Below are positions 1 to 10,974 of a DNA stretch of 64,000 bases, one piece after another. Made by a program: the position numbers and the translations under genes. The DNA is from Hygrophila difformis. Taxonomy: Eukaryota; Streptophyta; Magnoliopsida; Lamiales; Acanthaceae. The stretch covers positions 33,581,504-33,645,503 of the forward strand of contig JAOANR010000009.1 in NCBI GenBank assembly GCA_030278955.1, read 5' to 3'. The first letter of the stretch is position 1. Each line of letters starts with the position of its first letter. Under the pieces are notes generated by a model. It worked only from the letters and a program-made list of their open reading frames with translations. It searched no databases and was not told where the DNA came from.

Positions 1-1
1 G

Positions 2-2812
2 AACAATTGTTATGTCTTAAAGCCTGCTGTGGAATCAGTCTTTCTGTATCAGGTTGAAACAGCAAAGTTGTGGCATCAAAGATGTGGGCATATGAATTAC
101 AAATCTCTTATCCAACTTAGCAAATCTGGCGTTGTTCGAGGGTTGCCCAAACTACAGAGCAAAGCCAAGGTAGTCTGTGGTGCTTGCACTAAGGGTAAAC
201 AAATCCACTCATCTCACAAAGTAGTGGATACAATTCAGACCACAAGGTGCCTTGAGCTGTTGCACATGGATTTGATGGGACCAACAGAAGTGCCTAGCCT
301 AGGTGGTAAGAGGTACATCTTTGTATGCGTTGATGATTTTTCTCGTTATACTTGGGTTGATTTTTTAAAATCCAAAGATGAGGCTGTGTCAGTGTTCTCC
401 AAGCTATCTTTAAAGATCATGGCTGAGAAGGATCTCAAGATAGGGCGTATTCGATCTGATCATGGAAAAGAGTTTGAAAATCAGTTGTTCGCACAACTCT
501 GCAACAACCTTGGTATTGCTCATGAATATTCAGCCCCACATACTCCACAACAGAATGGCGTGGTTGAGCGTAAGAACCGTACTCTCCAGGAGATGGCTCG
601 ATCTCTTCTCCATGCTAGTAACCTTGGGAAGCGTTTTTGGGCTGAAGCTGTCAATATTTCTTGCTACATCATCAATCGTGTGTACATGCAACCTCAGACA
701 ACCACTACTCCTTATGAGATTTGGAGAGGAAAGACTCCTAACATCTCTCACCTTCATGTCTTTGGAAGCTTGTGCTATGCCTTGAAGGATCGAACTATTG
801 TCAAAAAATTCGATTCCAAATCTGATGAAGCTATTTTCTTGGGATATTCAGTGGATTCAAGAGCCTACCGAGTTTATTTGAAGAGAACTTCCAAGGTTAT
901 TGAAACTATTAATGTTGTCTTTGATGATGCTAATCTCTCTGCAGGCTCAGTCTCTTCTCAAGATGATGATGATGATCCAATTCGGATTATTCCTCATGTC
1001 TCCTCCAGTGCCTTTCCTGAAGTAATGCCTCCCTCCGATCCTATTGATGTTTCTGATACTGAAGACGGTGATCCGGTTGTTGATACAACTGATGAACAAC
1101 CTTCAGCTCCAGATTCTCCTAAAAGGCGAGGTCCAAAACGTGGTCCACGAGCACCTAAGTATCACTCTAAGGCTGATATCATTGGTGATCCCTCTGGTCC
1201 TAGACAAACTCGAGGTCATCAATTAAACATTTCTGAATTGGCAAATATGTGTTTTCATGTTATGCATTGTTTTGTTTCATCTATTGAACCTAAGAATGCT
1301 AATGAGGCTTTGCAAGATGAGTTTTGGATAGCTGCCATGCAGGATGAATTGCTACAATTTAAACGCAATGATGTTTGGGAGTTGATGGAACAACCAGCTG
1401 GTGTGAATGTCATTGGCACTAAATGGGTTTTTCGCAACAAGACTGATGAACATGGGAAAATCATTCGCAATAAAGCTCGCTTGGTTGCACAAGGCTTTAC
1501 TCAGATTGAAGGTATAGACTATGATGAGACATTCGCCCCTGTTGCTCGCATTGAGGCTGTAAGATTATTACTTGCTATCTCTTGCTCTCTTGGTTTTAAA
1601 TTATATCAAATGGACATCAAAACTGCCTTTCTGAATGGCTACATCAAGGAAGACATCTATGTGTCTCAGCCCCTTGGTTTTGAATGCCCTGATCATCCTG
1701 ACTATGTTTATAAGGTCAAGCGTGCTCTTTATGGTTTAAAGCAGGCTCCACGTGCCTGGTATGAACGCTTGTCTACCTATCTCTTGGCTAAAGGCTATGT
1801 GTGTGGTAATGTTGATAAGACGTTGTTTGTACAACGTACAAACAACCATCTATTAGTCGCACAGATTTATGTGGATGATATTGTTTTTGGCTCTACTTCA
1901 GATGAACTTCGAGATGCTTTTGTACCCTCCATGCAAACTGAATTCGAGATGAGTATGATGGGTGAGCTCACATTCTTCTTAGGATTGCAGATTAAGCAAA
2001 CTTCTGATGGGATTTTTCTTAATCAAGAGAAGTATGTTGGCACCATGCTTTAGAAATTCAAAATGGAAGACTGCAAGATTGCCAGATCACCCCTTGGTCA
2101 GCATGACAAGATCACTAAAGATGAATCAGGGGTTTCTGTTAATCAGAAAATGTATCGCAGCATCATTGGCAGTCTCTTATATCTCACTGCCAGTCGTCCG
2201 GATATCTCCTTCAGTGTTGGTGTGTGCGCTAGATATTAATCTGATCCTAAGGAATCCCACCTTCGTGCTGTGAAACGGATTCTTCATTATATTAAAGGTA
2301 CTCCTGGCCTTGGTCTCTGGTATTCTAAACGGTCTTCATTGGAGCTAATTGGTTATACAGACTCGGATTGGGCTGGTTGTTCTGACGACCGAAAATCAAC
2401 CACTGGTGGTTGCTTTTATCTTGGACAGAACTTAGTCAGCTGGTATTCTCGTAAGCAAAATGTTGTTGCTTTATCTACTGCGGAGGCTGAATATATTGCT
2501 GCTGCACATTGTTGTACTCAGTTAATTTGGATGCGTCAAATGCTTCTGGATTATGGTATTTCCTTGGATGATTTCCTTATTCACTGTGATAATACCAGTG
2601 CTATTAATATTTCCAGGAATCCAGTCCAACACAATCGGAGTAAACATATTGACATTCGATTTCATTTCATTCGGAATCTGGTTGAGGATGGTCTCTGCAA
2701 GATTCAGCATCTCTCGTCGTTGGAACAACTCGCGGACATCCTCACAAAGAACTTGGAAACCTCTCGATTTGAGTCCCTGAGGCGCAGTTTGGGCCTCTGT
2801 TTTTCTCACTGA
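2..2812 (+). pseudogene. pol: copia pol (integrase, reverse transcriptase, RNase H), two stop codons
   Basis: One frame runs from the window edge to 2812 and is broken only by TAG at 2051-2053 and TAA at 2237-2239. Domains in order: the GAG-pre-integrase zinc-binding region (WHQRCGHMNY, then CGAC), the integrase core with HMDLMGP, DHGKEFEN and ERKNRT as the D, D, E residues, reverse transcriptase starting near TKWVFRNK with the YVDDIVFG active site near 1869, and RNase H with YTDSDWAGC, STAEAEY and the final KHIDIRFHFIR block. Both stops fall between reverse transcriptase and RNase H, so a read-through polyprotein would lose RNase H. All other catalytic blocks look intact, which suggests fairly recent loss of function. 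The first internal ATG (29) is not a real start; the polyprotein begins upstream of the window. Confidence 0.93.
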
Positions 2813-3021
2813 ATGGGTTTGATTGGGGCGGGCCAATGCTTTCCTTGATTTATTATTCTCTAGGCCCAAGCCCAAGCCCAGGGGGAGATTCTTTCCACCG
2901 ATTGCGACGGTTGCCGGTAGCTCCACTACTCATAACACGTCTCCACTCTCTCTCTCCCCAGTCGACTCTGCAGATACTCCAGTTTCTCCCATTCCTCGCG
3001 AAATTTGAATTCTCATTAGCA

Positions 3022-4692
3022 ATGGCGTCCCCTCCTCACTCAAATGTCACTCCTGATGAAGTTGTTGATGCCCAGCCTCTCGCCGTTGATGACTCGCTCT
3101 ACAAGGCTCGACTTGCTGCTCAATCGCCTGATGATGATCAGTTTCAGGATGCTCAAGAAGATGTCGATGCTGCCATTGATGACTATTTCGCAGCTGATCC
3201 TGATGACGCGGATATGGAGGTTCATCCTGACGCTGAGCAGGGTTCTTACCCTCAACCTCCCTCGGACAATGTTGAGACTCCATCGGTTGGCGCAAATCCA
3301 AAAGCGGATGTTCCAACAACAGCAAACCCTAACACGGGTGCTGGAAGTTCGACATCTCCTCCGGTCCCTGCCCCCGGTGCGTCTCCGTCCGCTCCTGTCC
3401 CTCCTGGTACTAGTTCGCCTCTTTCGCCCTCGGCTGTTGCCACTGGTGATGGGTTGCTCTTATTGGATCCTGAATTGAATGCTCCGCCTCACTCTGGGAC
3501 TGCCCAACAAGTTCCGTTTGGTGGGTCGCCTACTGAGGATGTTCCAACTACTGAGGAACAACCATCTCGGCCTGATACAGATGATATTCCTCTGGATGAG
3601 ATTAGGAGATCACTTCGTGAGAAAGGGAAGCGCAAGGCTGTTCCGACACCATCCAAACAACCTTCGAAGAAGAAGTCTAAGAAGGGTCCTCCTAAGAAGA
3701 AGTCTGCCCCTGTTCTCCAGGAATCCGATGCGCATTCTCCTCTGTATTTCTCCGCTGATGGAGAAAGGTATGCCTTGGAAACCCTTCACTCTCGTGGTTT
3801 CATATCTGAGGAATGTTATGTGCATCCCTATTATGATCAAATTGGTTTTTCTGAATATCTAGAGAAGAAACATCTGTCTGTTTGGGCTACTTCACTTAAG
3901 CGTTATTCTCCTACTGTGGTTCGTGAATTTTATGCCAATTTGCATCCTGATATCCTTGATCCTGTTTCCCCTTGGTATTGTAAGATTTACCTTCGTGGAG
4001 AGTTGCTTGACTTTACTCCCTCTGTTTTGAATGAGTTGTTGGAACTCCCTACCAACACTGATATGCACAACCCCTTTGATCTGCTTAATGCTGAGCTAGC
4101 TACTATAGCCTCTACTATTTCTGCCTCTAAGAAATCTGCTTTTGGTAGACGTGCTATGAGTCCTTCAGACCTTTCTATGAAATTCAATTGTCTGTTTAGG
4201 ATTGGAGCTTCCAATTTCTTACCTACATCAAATGCTAGCCAGCTTAGTTCTCACATGGGAAAATTCTTGTATTCCATTGATGAGTGTCCTGAGATCCTTA
4301 ACTATGGTTACCTGATCATTAAGCATATGTTGAGGTTCTCTCATGACAAAATTGAGAAGAATACCCAATTGCCCTATCAAGCTCTCATAACCCTGTTTGC
4401 TCATTCCTGCCACCTGCTTGCCTCTAATGAGACATTCATTAAAGTCAAGAAACACTTACCTTCTGATAAGCTCAAAGGTCTCCACAATGACTTCAAGCTT
4501 GGTCCTCAAAAGCTTGGGTCAGCTCTAGTTGATCATATCAGAACTGAGCTACAACAGGTTGAAAAGGAGTTAGGCATCTTGAATGACAAGCAGATGGGCC
4601 TGAAGCGGAAGGTTCGAAAGCTGGTTGCCCTACTTCCACACTCTTTTGATGCTCCAGCTGAGGGGGAGGATGATTCTGAGGGTACTCCCTGA
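3022..4692 (+). CDS. extra ORF in env-like position, putative plant transposon protein domain
   Basis: Intact 556-codon ORF in the element's sense strand, 210 bp after pol. I chose the ATG at 3022 (MASPPHSN) because the upstream in-frame extension reads through the pol-ORF spacer. Residues 1-195 are acidic and rich in Pro/Ser. Residues 199-229 form a strongly basic, NLS-like patch (KKKSKKGPPKKK). Residues about 265-460 contain WATSLKRYSP, VREFYANL and LRGELLDF followed by LNELLELP. This matches the domain called putative plant transposon protein, common in extra ORFs of plant retrotransposons. Residues 503-533 look like a coiled coil. I see no signal peptide or membrane segment, so a true envelope role is not supported by this protein. 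Function unknown. It is notable that this ORF is open while pol is broken. Confidence 0.82.
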   Translation: MASPPHSNVTPDEVVDAQPLAVDDSLYKARLAAQSPDDDQFQDAQEDVDAAIDDYFAADPDDADMEVHPDAEQGSYPQPPSDNVETPSVGANPKADVPTTANPNTGAGSSTSPPVPAPGASPSAPVPPGTSSPLSPSAVATGDGLLLLDPELNAPPHSGTAQQVPFGGSPTEDVPTTEEQPSRPDTDDIPLDEIRRSLREKGKRKAVPTPSKQPSKKKSKKGPPKKKSAPVLQESDAHSPLYFSADGERYALETLHSRGFISEECYVHPYYDQIGFSEYLEKKHLSVWATSLKRYSPTVVREFYANLHPDILDPVSPWYCKIYLRGELLDFTPSVLNELLELPTNTDMHNPFDLLNAELATIASTISASKKSAFGRRAMSPSDLSMKFNCLFRIGASNFLPTSNASQLSSHMGKFLYSIDECPEILNYGYLIIKHMLRFSHDKIEKNTQLPYQALITLFAHSCHLLASNETFIKVKKHLPSDKLKGLHNDFKLGPQKLGSALVDHIRTELQQVEKELGILNDKQMGLKRKVRKLVALLPHSFDAPAEGEDDSEGTP

Positions 4693-5035
4693 TCTTCCAA
4701 GTAAGGGGGAGTAACAGTGGATAGGATTGCAGGATTGCTGATTGTTTCACTGATGTTGGAACATCTTTTGTATTTTCTGGTTTTCAGACTATGGATTTTC
4801 TGGTTTTTGGGAATTCTGTAATTGTTGGATTTCTTGGATATTTCTCTGGGCTGTTATTGGATACTCTTCTGGATATTGGTATCTTTTATGAATGGATGTT
4901 TTGTCTATGCCTATTCTTCTTCAGCTCATATTGTTTGTGGCATGATTACTTGTTGAGTTTCCTCTGCTCTCTGATCTTTATTATGACTGTCTGTGCTTTC
5001 TCCACTGTTTTGACTACTTGGCCCGATCATCTCCA
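4693..5035 (+). other. T-rich 3' untranslated region of the copia element, small hydrophobic ORF
   Basis: Non-coding by homology. A 87-codon frame (4791-5054) begins MDFLVFGNSVIVGFLG and is very hydrophobic, but it overlaps the polypurine tract and LTR start, and the region is T-rich, so hydrophobicity could be a base-composition effect. A GGGGGAG tract at about 4703 follows the stop codon of the extra ORF. Confidence 0.45.
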
Positions 5036-5048
5036 CAAAGGGGGAGAT
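5036..5048 (+). promoter_or_regulatory. polypurine tract of the copia element
   Basis: CAAAGGGGGAGAT lies directly before the LTR start TGTTAGGG. It would prime plus-strand DNA synthesis. Similar GGGGGAG tracts at about 2880 and 4703 may be extra priming sites, as known for Sireviruses. Confidence 0.85.
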
Positions 5049-5885
5049 TGTTAGGGATATTTTTAGTATTGTAAAGATGTTCGTCATTTTGGCCGTTGTT
5101 GCAACATCGTGTCAACAACGCTTTATTATCTTCACTGGAAAAAGCACAGGATAGTACAGTGACGTGGCATTTCCCCTAGCAGGCCTTAGAGGGTTTTAGA
5201 TGGGCCTTAAACCCATATAAATACCTGTCTTCGTCCTTGAGGGTGTATGAGAGTAGAGAGCCGCAATCACGGTCTAGTTTACAGAGGATTAACAGCTTCA
5301 AGAGCTGTGATTATGGCGTTTTGAAAGCTGCTGAAGGAAAACCCCCTGGTTTACGTTGTTTGCAGAAGGCACCAACAACCATCCTGCTGCTGGTATATCT
5401 TTACCTGTTTTGTCTTCTACAATTCCTTATGGGGTATTTAGGATTGTGTTTAAGCATTTCTTAGATCATTGGTTTGTAAACACAATCAGTGTGTAGTGTA
5501 GGTGTCTTAGCACCTTTGAGCTCAATTTGATTGATTAGCTAGGTTCATCAAACACCACTTTAGTACCTGCCGATGAATTGTTTGCATTAGGGTAGATGTT
5601 TCATGCTCCCTTGTGTTCTTCCTAGTCTATTTGGGTAGATAGGAGAGTTCATTGGAATGCAAGGGTATGTAAAGTGTGATTGACCCTCGTTCAATCAGTT
5701 TGGTGGTGATCTAGTGGAATCCCTGGCTTGGTGCCCCCAGATGTAGATCAGTGGATCGAACTGGGTGATCAAATCTCTTGTGTTCCTATTTGTTCATTCC
5801 GCACTCTGTTTCTTGTTTTTGCCTCTGGTTGTATTTTTCTGGTTGTTGAGACATCGCTCAAACAACTCTTACAGGGTTTACATAT
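5049..5885 (+). repeat. 3' LTR of the Sirevirus-like copia element
   Basis: Begins TGTTAGGGATAT right after the polypurine tract. A TATA box (CATATAAATACC) lies at about 5214-5225, so R starts near 5250. The U5 landmark, a CCCCCAGATGTAGAT block followed by GAACTGGGT, is at about 5731-5770 and is shared with the second copia LTR (19.24 kb), where the LTR ends about 160 bp later. On that basis the end is near 5885. Exact end not resolved. Confidence 0.75.
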
Positions 5886-6750
5886 TCTGGTTGGGCCTGT
5901 CACAAGAAAAAGAAAGGCAACACCTATGATAGGAAGAACTCGATCAGAACAACATTCTGGCCAATTCCTCCGGCTTGATTTTGTGTTTCCGGCCTTCTTC
6001 TCCCATTGTTAGATGATTTCAGAGTGTTTCTAATCGAAAATGTGTGTCTGGTTTTGAAGAATGAAGAGAAAACGGTGTTTAAAACCGAGTTCGGGAGGTT
6101 AAGAAACTGCTCAACCGCGACTGTGGCGCAAAAAGTGGCGCTCGGAAGAGGTTTTCGGCGCCACCAAGGAGCTGCGGCGCATACGGAGATTTTCCGAATT
6201 TCTGAAAATGGCGCAAAAAGTGGCGCAGAAGGGCACTTTTATGCGCCGCCAAGAAGGTGCGGTGCATTCTGACAATTTCCCAAATTTTCCCCTGCGGCGC
6301 ATTTTGTGGCGCTCCGGAGCAGTTTTAGGCGCCACCAAGCTATTGTGGCGCATCCTGAAGCTTTTTCAATCCGAAATTTTCCCAAGTGTTGAAGTGGCGC
6401 ATAAAGTGGCGTTGGAGAGCATTTTTATGCGCCGCCATGCCTATGTGGCGCATTCTGGAGCATTCCAGTGTTGAAAATTCCAAATTTTGCATCCTTTGAC
6501 CTCCGAACATCTTCTTTCTTCCTTTTAATGCCTGAAACATCATTGCAATGTATCAGAATTGCCAAAGTCTTATTAAAAAGCATAAAACAAGGTAAATTGG
6601 GCTCGAATAAGCTCAATTTAACCGGTCTTATTAATATTTACACATTACATGAAATATACACTAAAAAGTAGTAATATAAGGTCTCATGCATGCAATTTAG
6701 GTTCATTTTATCATAATTTAAGCTTATTTAAATGTGGTTTCACAAGGTGC
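5886..6750. other. unassigned spacer holding a GC-rich hairpin tandem repeat
   Basis: No gene recognised. Open frames here run through the tandem repeat at 6123-6481 and are not conserved proteins. The right part (6490-6750) is AT-rich and featureless. It ends at the remnant of the second copia LTR. Confidence 0.5.
6123..6481. repeat. four degenerate tandem units of 85-99 bp with GTGGCGC hairpins
   Basis: Units start at about 6123, 6208, 6293 and 6392. Each has two or three TGGCGCA-like words followed by a GGCGCC-like word. In units 1 and 3 GTGGCGC and its exact complement GCGCCAC flank a loop of about 16-17 nt. In units 2 and 4 the right arm is GCGCCGCC, giving weaker pairing. Host element unknown. 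Confidence 0.8.
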
Positions 6751-6826
6751 ATCAGTTCACAAGTCGTTTTAACTACCGCTTGACTACGCGCTTAACACAA
6801 GATTTCAGTATTATCTGGGACCAACA
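6751..6826 (+). repeat. terminal remnant of a copia 3' LTR (second copia family)
   Basis: Nearly identical to the end of the copia LTR at about 19336-19409 (TTCACAAGTCGTTTTAACTA through CTGGGACCAACA). It ends in CA and is followed by AATAG (6827-6831). The other copia LTR starts at 18567 and is preceded by the same AATAG (18562-18566), as expected if both derive from one ancestral insertion. Confidence 0.82.
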
Positions 6827-6831
6827 AATAG

Positions 6832-7983
6832 CATTCCAAAATGAGTGTTCGCCAAAGGAATAGTATGAGAAAAATGTATGATAGCATATTTAAACTTCAA
6901 ATGGCCGAATCAAATATGAATGCATACCAAAGTATGTAGTATCCAGATATATAGTATCTTAGAGTAAGATTGGATATGGTTATTTTCTACAAACATGTTG
7001 CTCTAGCATAGAGAAGTAGATGCAAAGGATACATGGGGCAGTGTGCAGTGGCACTCGGATCAAATTCATCAACATTAAAATTTTCCCGTTAGCAACTGAG
7101 CATGCATTGTGTGAAAGAGCTAGTTTAAATTAACGACTATAGACAAATCAACAATGTTTTATGACTGCATTAGATAAAGGCCAAGTGAACAACAAAGAAA
7201 TGGTTGCAGAGGAAAAGGAAACACGATTTGTTCTGCATACAAGTGTAAAACCACAGGGGAAGAGGCTCCAATTGTTTGTGCAATAAGCCTGAAAACAAAT
7301 TACCATGATTGTAGGAGAAGTGACATTGTCAGCAATGACGCGCAGCTGCCCTCAGTTCTGCTTGTGCGTTTGCCTTTCTTTTGGAATGCAGCTCGGTAAA
7401 TAGACTGTGCTCATCTGAAGGTCAATGTGCAAATACTTCCAGTGGGCTTTGAGAGGGATCGCCAACAAAACTATAGCAAAAGAAAGAAATGTGCAAATAC
7501 TTCTAGTGGGCTTTGAGAGGGATCGCCAACAATACTATAGCAAAAGAAAGGAAAGATGGACATCAAGGCCACAGAACAGTGAAGTAAAGAGAACAATATA
7601 TCAAGATGGACATCAAGGCCACAGAATAGTGAAGTAAAGAGAACAATATATCAAGCTGGTATTCGGGTACAAGTACTGTAACCTTGGAAATAAATTGGCA
7701 AGATGAAGAGGAAGATGGAATTGTCAGCAATGACCTGCGACTACCATTCATTCTGTATGTGCGCTTAGCATTCTTTTGGAATGTGGGTTGGTAGATAGGT
7801 TTTGCCGATCTTTATGCTGATGCGCAAATACTGCCACTGTGTTTTGCAAGGAATTGCTCGCAACACTATAGCAAAAGAAACATAAGATGCACATCAATGT
7901 TACAAAACAGTGACACAAAGCGAAGGGTTTATCCAACATTTATAATGCATTGACCTGTGAGCCTGGAATGTTTTTCGGGGTAC
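6832..7983. other. right flank of copia 2, non-coding, contains local duplications
   Basis: No convincing gene. Two direct tandem duplications occur: about 62 bp at about 7426-7548 and about 50 bp at about 7555-7653. A diverged copy of the wider block (GTCAGCAATGAC through CAACACTATAGC) lies at about 7718-7880. This may be the outer 3' part of Helitron copy 1; no Helitron terminus was found. Confidence 0.5.
7426..7653. repeat. two adjacent tandem duplications (about 62 bp and 50 bp)
   Basis: The first unit (GTGCAAATACTTC through GCAAAAGAAAG) occurs twice head-to-tail. It is followed at once by a second unit (GATGGACATCAAGGCCACAG through ATATATCAAG) that also occurs twice. Copies differ at only a few bases, so the duplications are recent. 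Confidence 0.85.
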
Positions 7984-10974
7984 GAATCTGTTGAGACCCA
8001 GGGAAATTTGCTGTACCCCTGAGAAAGCTTCTTCAAACCTAGGTAAATCTGTTGTATGTGTATTAAGAAATCTAACTTTTCCAACCATTATCTTTGGCAT
8101 GGACGACAGATTGAATTTGTTTGGAAATAGAATACTGAAGATATACCTAACCGGAAACAACAAGCATAAACACGTAGGTGCAATAACGGGAAAAGAGATT
8201 AGTTACCTTAACCCAAGGCTTTCAAGGATCCGAGCACCAGAGTGTATAGCTTAGATCGATGCGAATGAATCCAAAATAGAAACACCCTATAAATGAACAA
8301 AAGCAGGGCTTATAACAGAGAGCATTTTAGAGGGAAATGGAAAACAAAACCTAACAGCAGCGGAAATAGGGTTTGCATAGAACGGACCTAACCAGAAACA
8401 AACAATTTACAAATAAACAAAGAGTCGAATAATCTATTCACAAATTCAACATCTAATTGAACAAACTTATAACCATAACAACAAAGTCAACATGAACCGA
8501 GAAATCATTCTCTACCCAAAAGCGAAAAGTGTATACATTCCATAAATGAAAATACATCTTTCAAGAACTTTGAGGTAACAAAGACATTTCAAAGTACCCA
8601 ATATTGTACGATTGAATAAATAAATATTCCAAAATGGGGGAAAAAGAACAACTGCATAAAGTATTCAACAATCAACAACAAATTAAGCAATTTAAATCTC
8701 AAATCCAAGGACCGACAAGCAGTAACAATTATAAAAGAAATATCGATAGTTAAATCATTTCAAGTAATAGAAGGTTTCTAAATGAATCAGTCTGTGACCT
8801 GGTTGTTTTGGTTTTCTTTCCCTGCGCCTCCAATACAGCAAAAGGTCTTTTACTGTTCATAAAATGACGCCACTCGAACGAACCTGCTCTCTGCCAAGTA
8901 TCCCCGCAAGGTTGCCATGGAAGCAGGGAAATGTTCATTTGAAAGCTAACTAAGTGGTATCTATGAAACAACAACTTGGTTCACCTTTTGAATGGACGCC
9001 ACAGTTGGGTCCAAGGAGTACTGTTAAATAGTAATAAGGAGAAGGATAACTTTGAACTCATCTGGAGTGACAAGTAGGACTTTGGGAATACTAAAAATCC
9101 ATGAGAATACCGAAAATCCATAACTAACCAATAAAATAGGGGCACCAGAAGGCAACACAAATTTGAGAGAAGGGAACAAACAGAACGGGTAGTAGAGGCC
9201 AACTGCAGACTGCAAAGACAATTTGAATAGATTAGAATACATTGTGAAACGCAAGCTGTAAAAAAGAAAAAAAGGTATAAGAAAGTAATAAATGTATTTA
9301 ATTGAGGACCTGTTGGGAAAGATAGGGCTTACTAATTATGGGAGAACATGCCAACCAGCATAGGCAAACAACAGCCCAACATTAGAACGAAGACAAAGGG
9401 CAATCTGATCTACCTTCCCCGCTCTAGCATTGTAACTTACAGCTGCATTAACGATAGGCAAAGCATACGGCCGACATGTAATGTATTAGGATTAGTATTA
9501 ACAGGCAACATATATATACAAAGTAATTATATATGGAACAATATGGTCCAATTGGCAAAGAAGTTAGGTGTTAATAAGCACGGATTGTGAATGTAGATCC
9601 ACGTTGTGGTTAGAATTTCACTCTAGAGAGGTTTTCTGGTCGAGAAGGCAATGCAAGAAAATAGCGAAGGGTATGCCATATAACGGGAAGAGTAGAATCA
9701 AGACCTGGCAATTCAAGCTGGGATAGACTTGACGTGGCTAAAAAGAAAAAGAAAATAGTAATCCTTAGATTCCAATGCACAATGTAGTTTATTAGAGCAA
9801 CAAGCAGAGAAGATCTGCAACCTCTCTTATAATAACAAAGCAGTAATAGCACATGGAAAGTAAGCAAATCCTCAATAAATATAATTACAAGTAAATCGTT
9901 TCCATAATTGGGGGATCCTTTTAGCAAGGGCAAAATATAGAAATATATGTAAAAGTAGTAGGGCAGGTTATTTCGACCAAACTATCCAGAATAAAACAGA
10001 CCAAAATAATTGAATAATGTAAGGCAAAGACATGTGGTACAATACTCAGATGCTTACCATATTCAGCAACAATAAATTATTTGTTCACTTGGGTCGTTCA
10101 GTTCGTTAGCAGTTGGTTTGTTTACAAACAAACAACCCAATGCGTAAAATAACTGCTCATCCTGTAATTAGAAGAAACAAATGTGAAAGGAAGGCAGATG
10201 TGCAACAAATAGTAAAGGAGTGCATATCCCATTGGACTAAACATGCAAGAGTAAGCAGGCGTACGGTTTAACTAAATGCAACAGATCTGGCGGGATCTTC
10301 AATAACAGGAACATGAGCGTTTGCTTAAACACTATGTTTGACTATATCATTCCATGCAATTAATCAACATCGTAGAAGCCAGATAACATAAGCAACAGGA
10401 GTGTAGGGAAAAACTCCAGGGTTGAGCAACTTCTCAGGGCTGATCTGATGCAACTGTATACATATACAGAATATGTAAGTCCGCTGATACACTCTATAGC
10501 TAAAAAGCATGAGAAGACAACAAGAGGCAATCTGGCCAAACTAAATCAATGAAAGGCAAATCCAATTCAACATTTACCTACTAATATCTGGTACTGAACT
10601 CTGGATTAACACGATCTAAAAGAGTATTCTTAAAATACTACGAGTACACGGTAGAGTCCCCCGTCTAGTGTGGGGTTAGACAAGTATATAGAGGGAAGAC
10701 ATGATGGTGGAGGTTGTAAGGCAATGGAAGGAAAAAACAAAAGGGCATTACCTTTCCAGCCAAACTGACGCACGAGAAGAAAGCAAAACAACTGCGCACG
10801 GAGCTTGCAGGAGAAAATACCAAAGCGGCAATAGCTCAGCGTTCGACAGTGGGAAAGCCAAACTGACTCTTCATGGGCATCATCCAAATTAAACAATTAA
10901 TCATCTCCAACAAAGTATACAGCACAAATAGGTTACAGGATAGAATAGTACCTGAAAATAATTCATAATGAAAA
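7984..10974 (-). other. Helitron copy 1 region downstream of the helicase, no gene resolved
   Basis: About 3 kb conserved with copy 2 (20088-23100) including many small indels. The minus frames are short and hydrophobic or low in complexity. A splice-donor-like GGAAAG/GTAATG sits near 10760 on the minus strand, so spliced exons are possible. Plant Helitrons often carry an RPA-like gene here, but I could not recognise an OB-fold motif. I make no protein call. Confidence 0.45.

Larger units (their letters stand above)
1..5885 (+). mobile_element. Sirevirus-like Ty1/copia retrotransposon, 3' part
   Basis: The window opens inside a copia element. The order is GAG-pre-integrase, integrase, reverse transcriptase and RNase H, then an extra ORF after pol, a polypurine tract and a 3' LTR. 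That order (integrase before reverse transcriptase) defines copia. A large extra ORF between pol and the 3' LTR, together with three GGGGGAG tracts (about 2880, 4703 and 5039), is typical of the Sirevirus/SIRE1 lineage. The 5' LTR, gag and protease lie outside the window, so the target-site duplication cannot be checked. The right edge is uncertain (about 5870-5905) because no clean terminal CA plus duplication could be fixed. Confidence 0.88.

Noticed and set aside
2836..3021. Longer N-terminus for the copia extra ORF starting at 2836
   Set aside because: The stretch overlaps the post-pol spacer and a polypurine-like tract; the ATG at 3022 gives the usual acidic N-terminus.
3044..3862. Overlapping frames on both strands inside the copia extra ORF
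   Set aside because: Low-complexity shadow frames of one real ORF, with Leu/Arg- or His-rich translations and no domains.
6006..6474. Arg/His-rich frames on both strands
   Set aside because: Produced by the GGCGC tandem repeat; both strands are open for the same reason.
8750..10896. Possible RPA-like or captured host gene downstream of the Helitron helicase
   Set aside because: Position fits plant Helitrons, but no OB-fold motif could be read in any frame, so no product is called.
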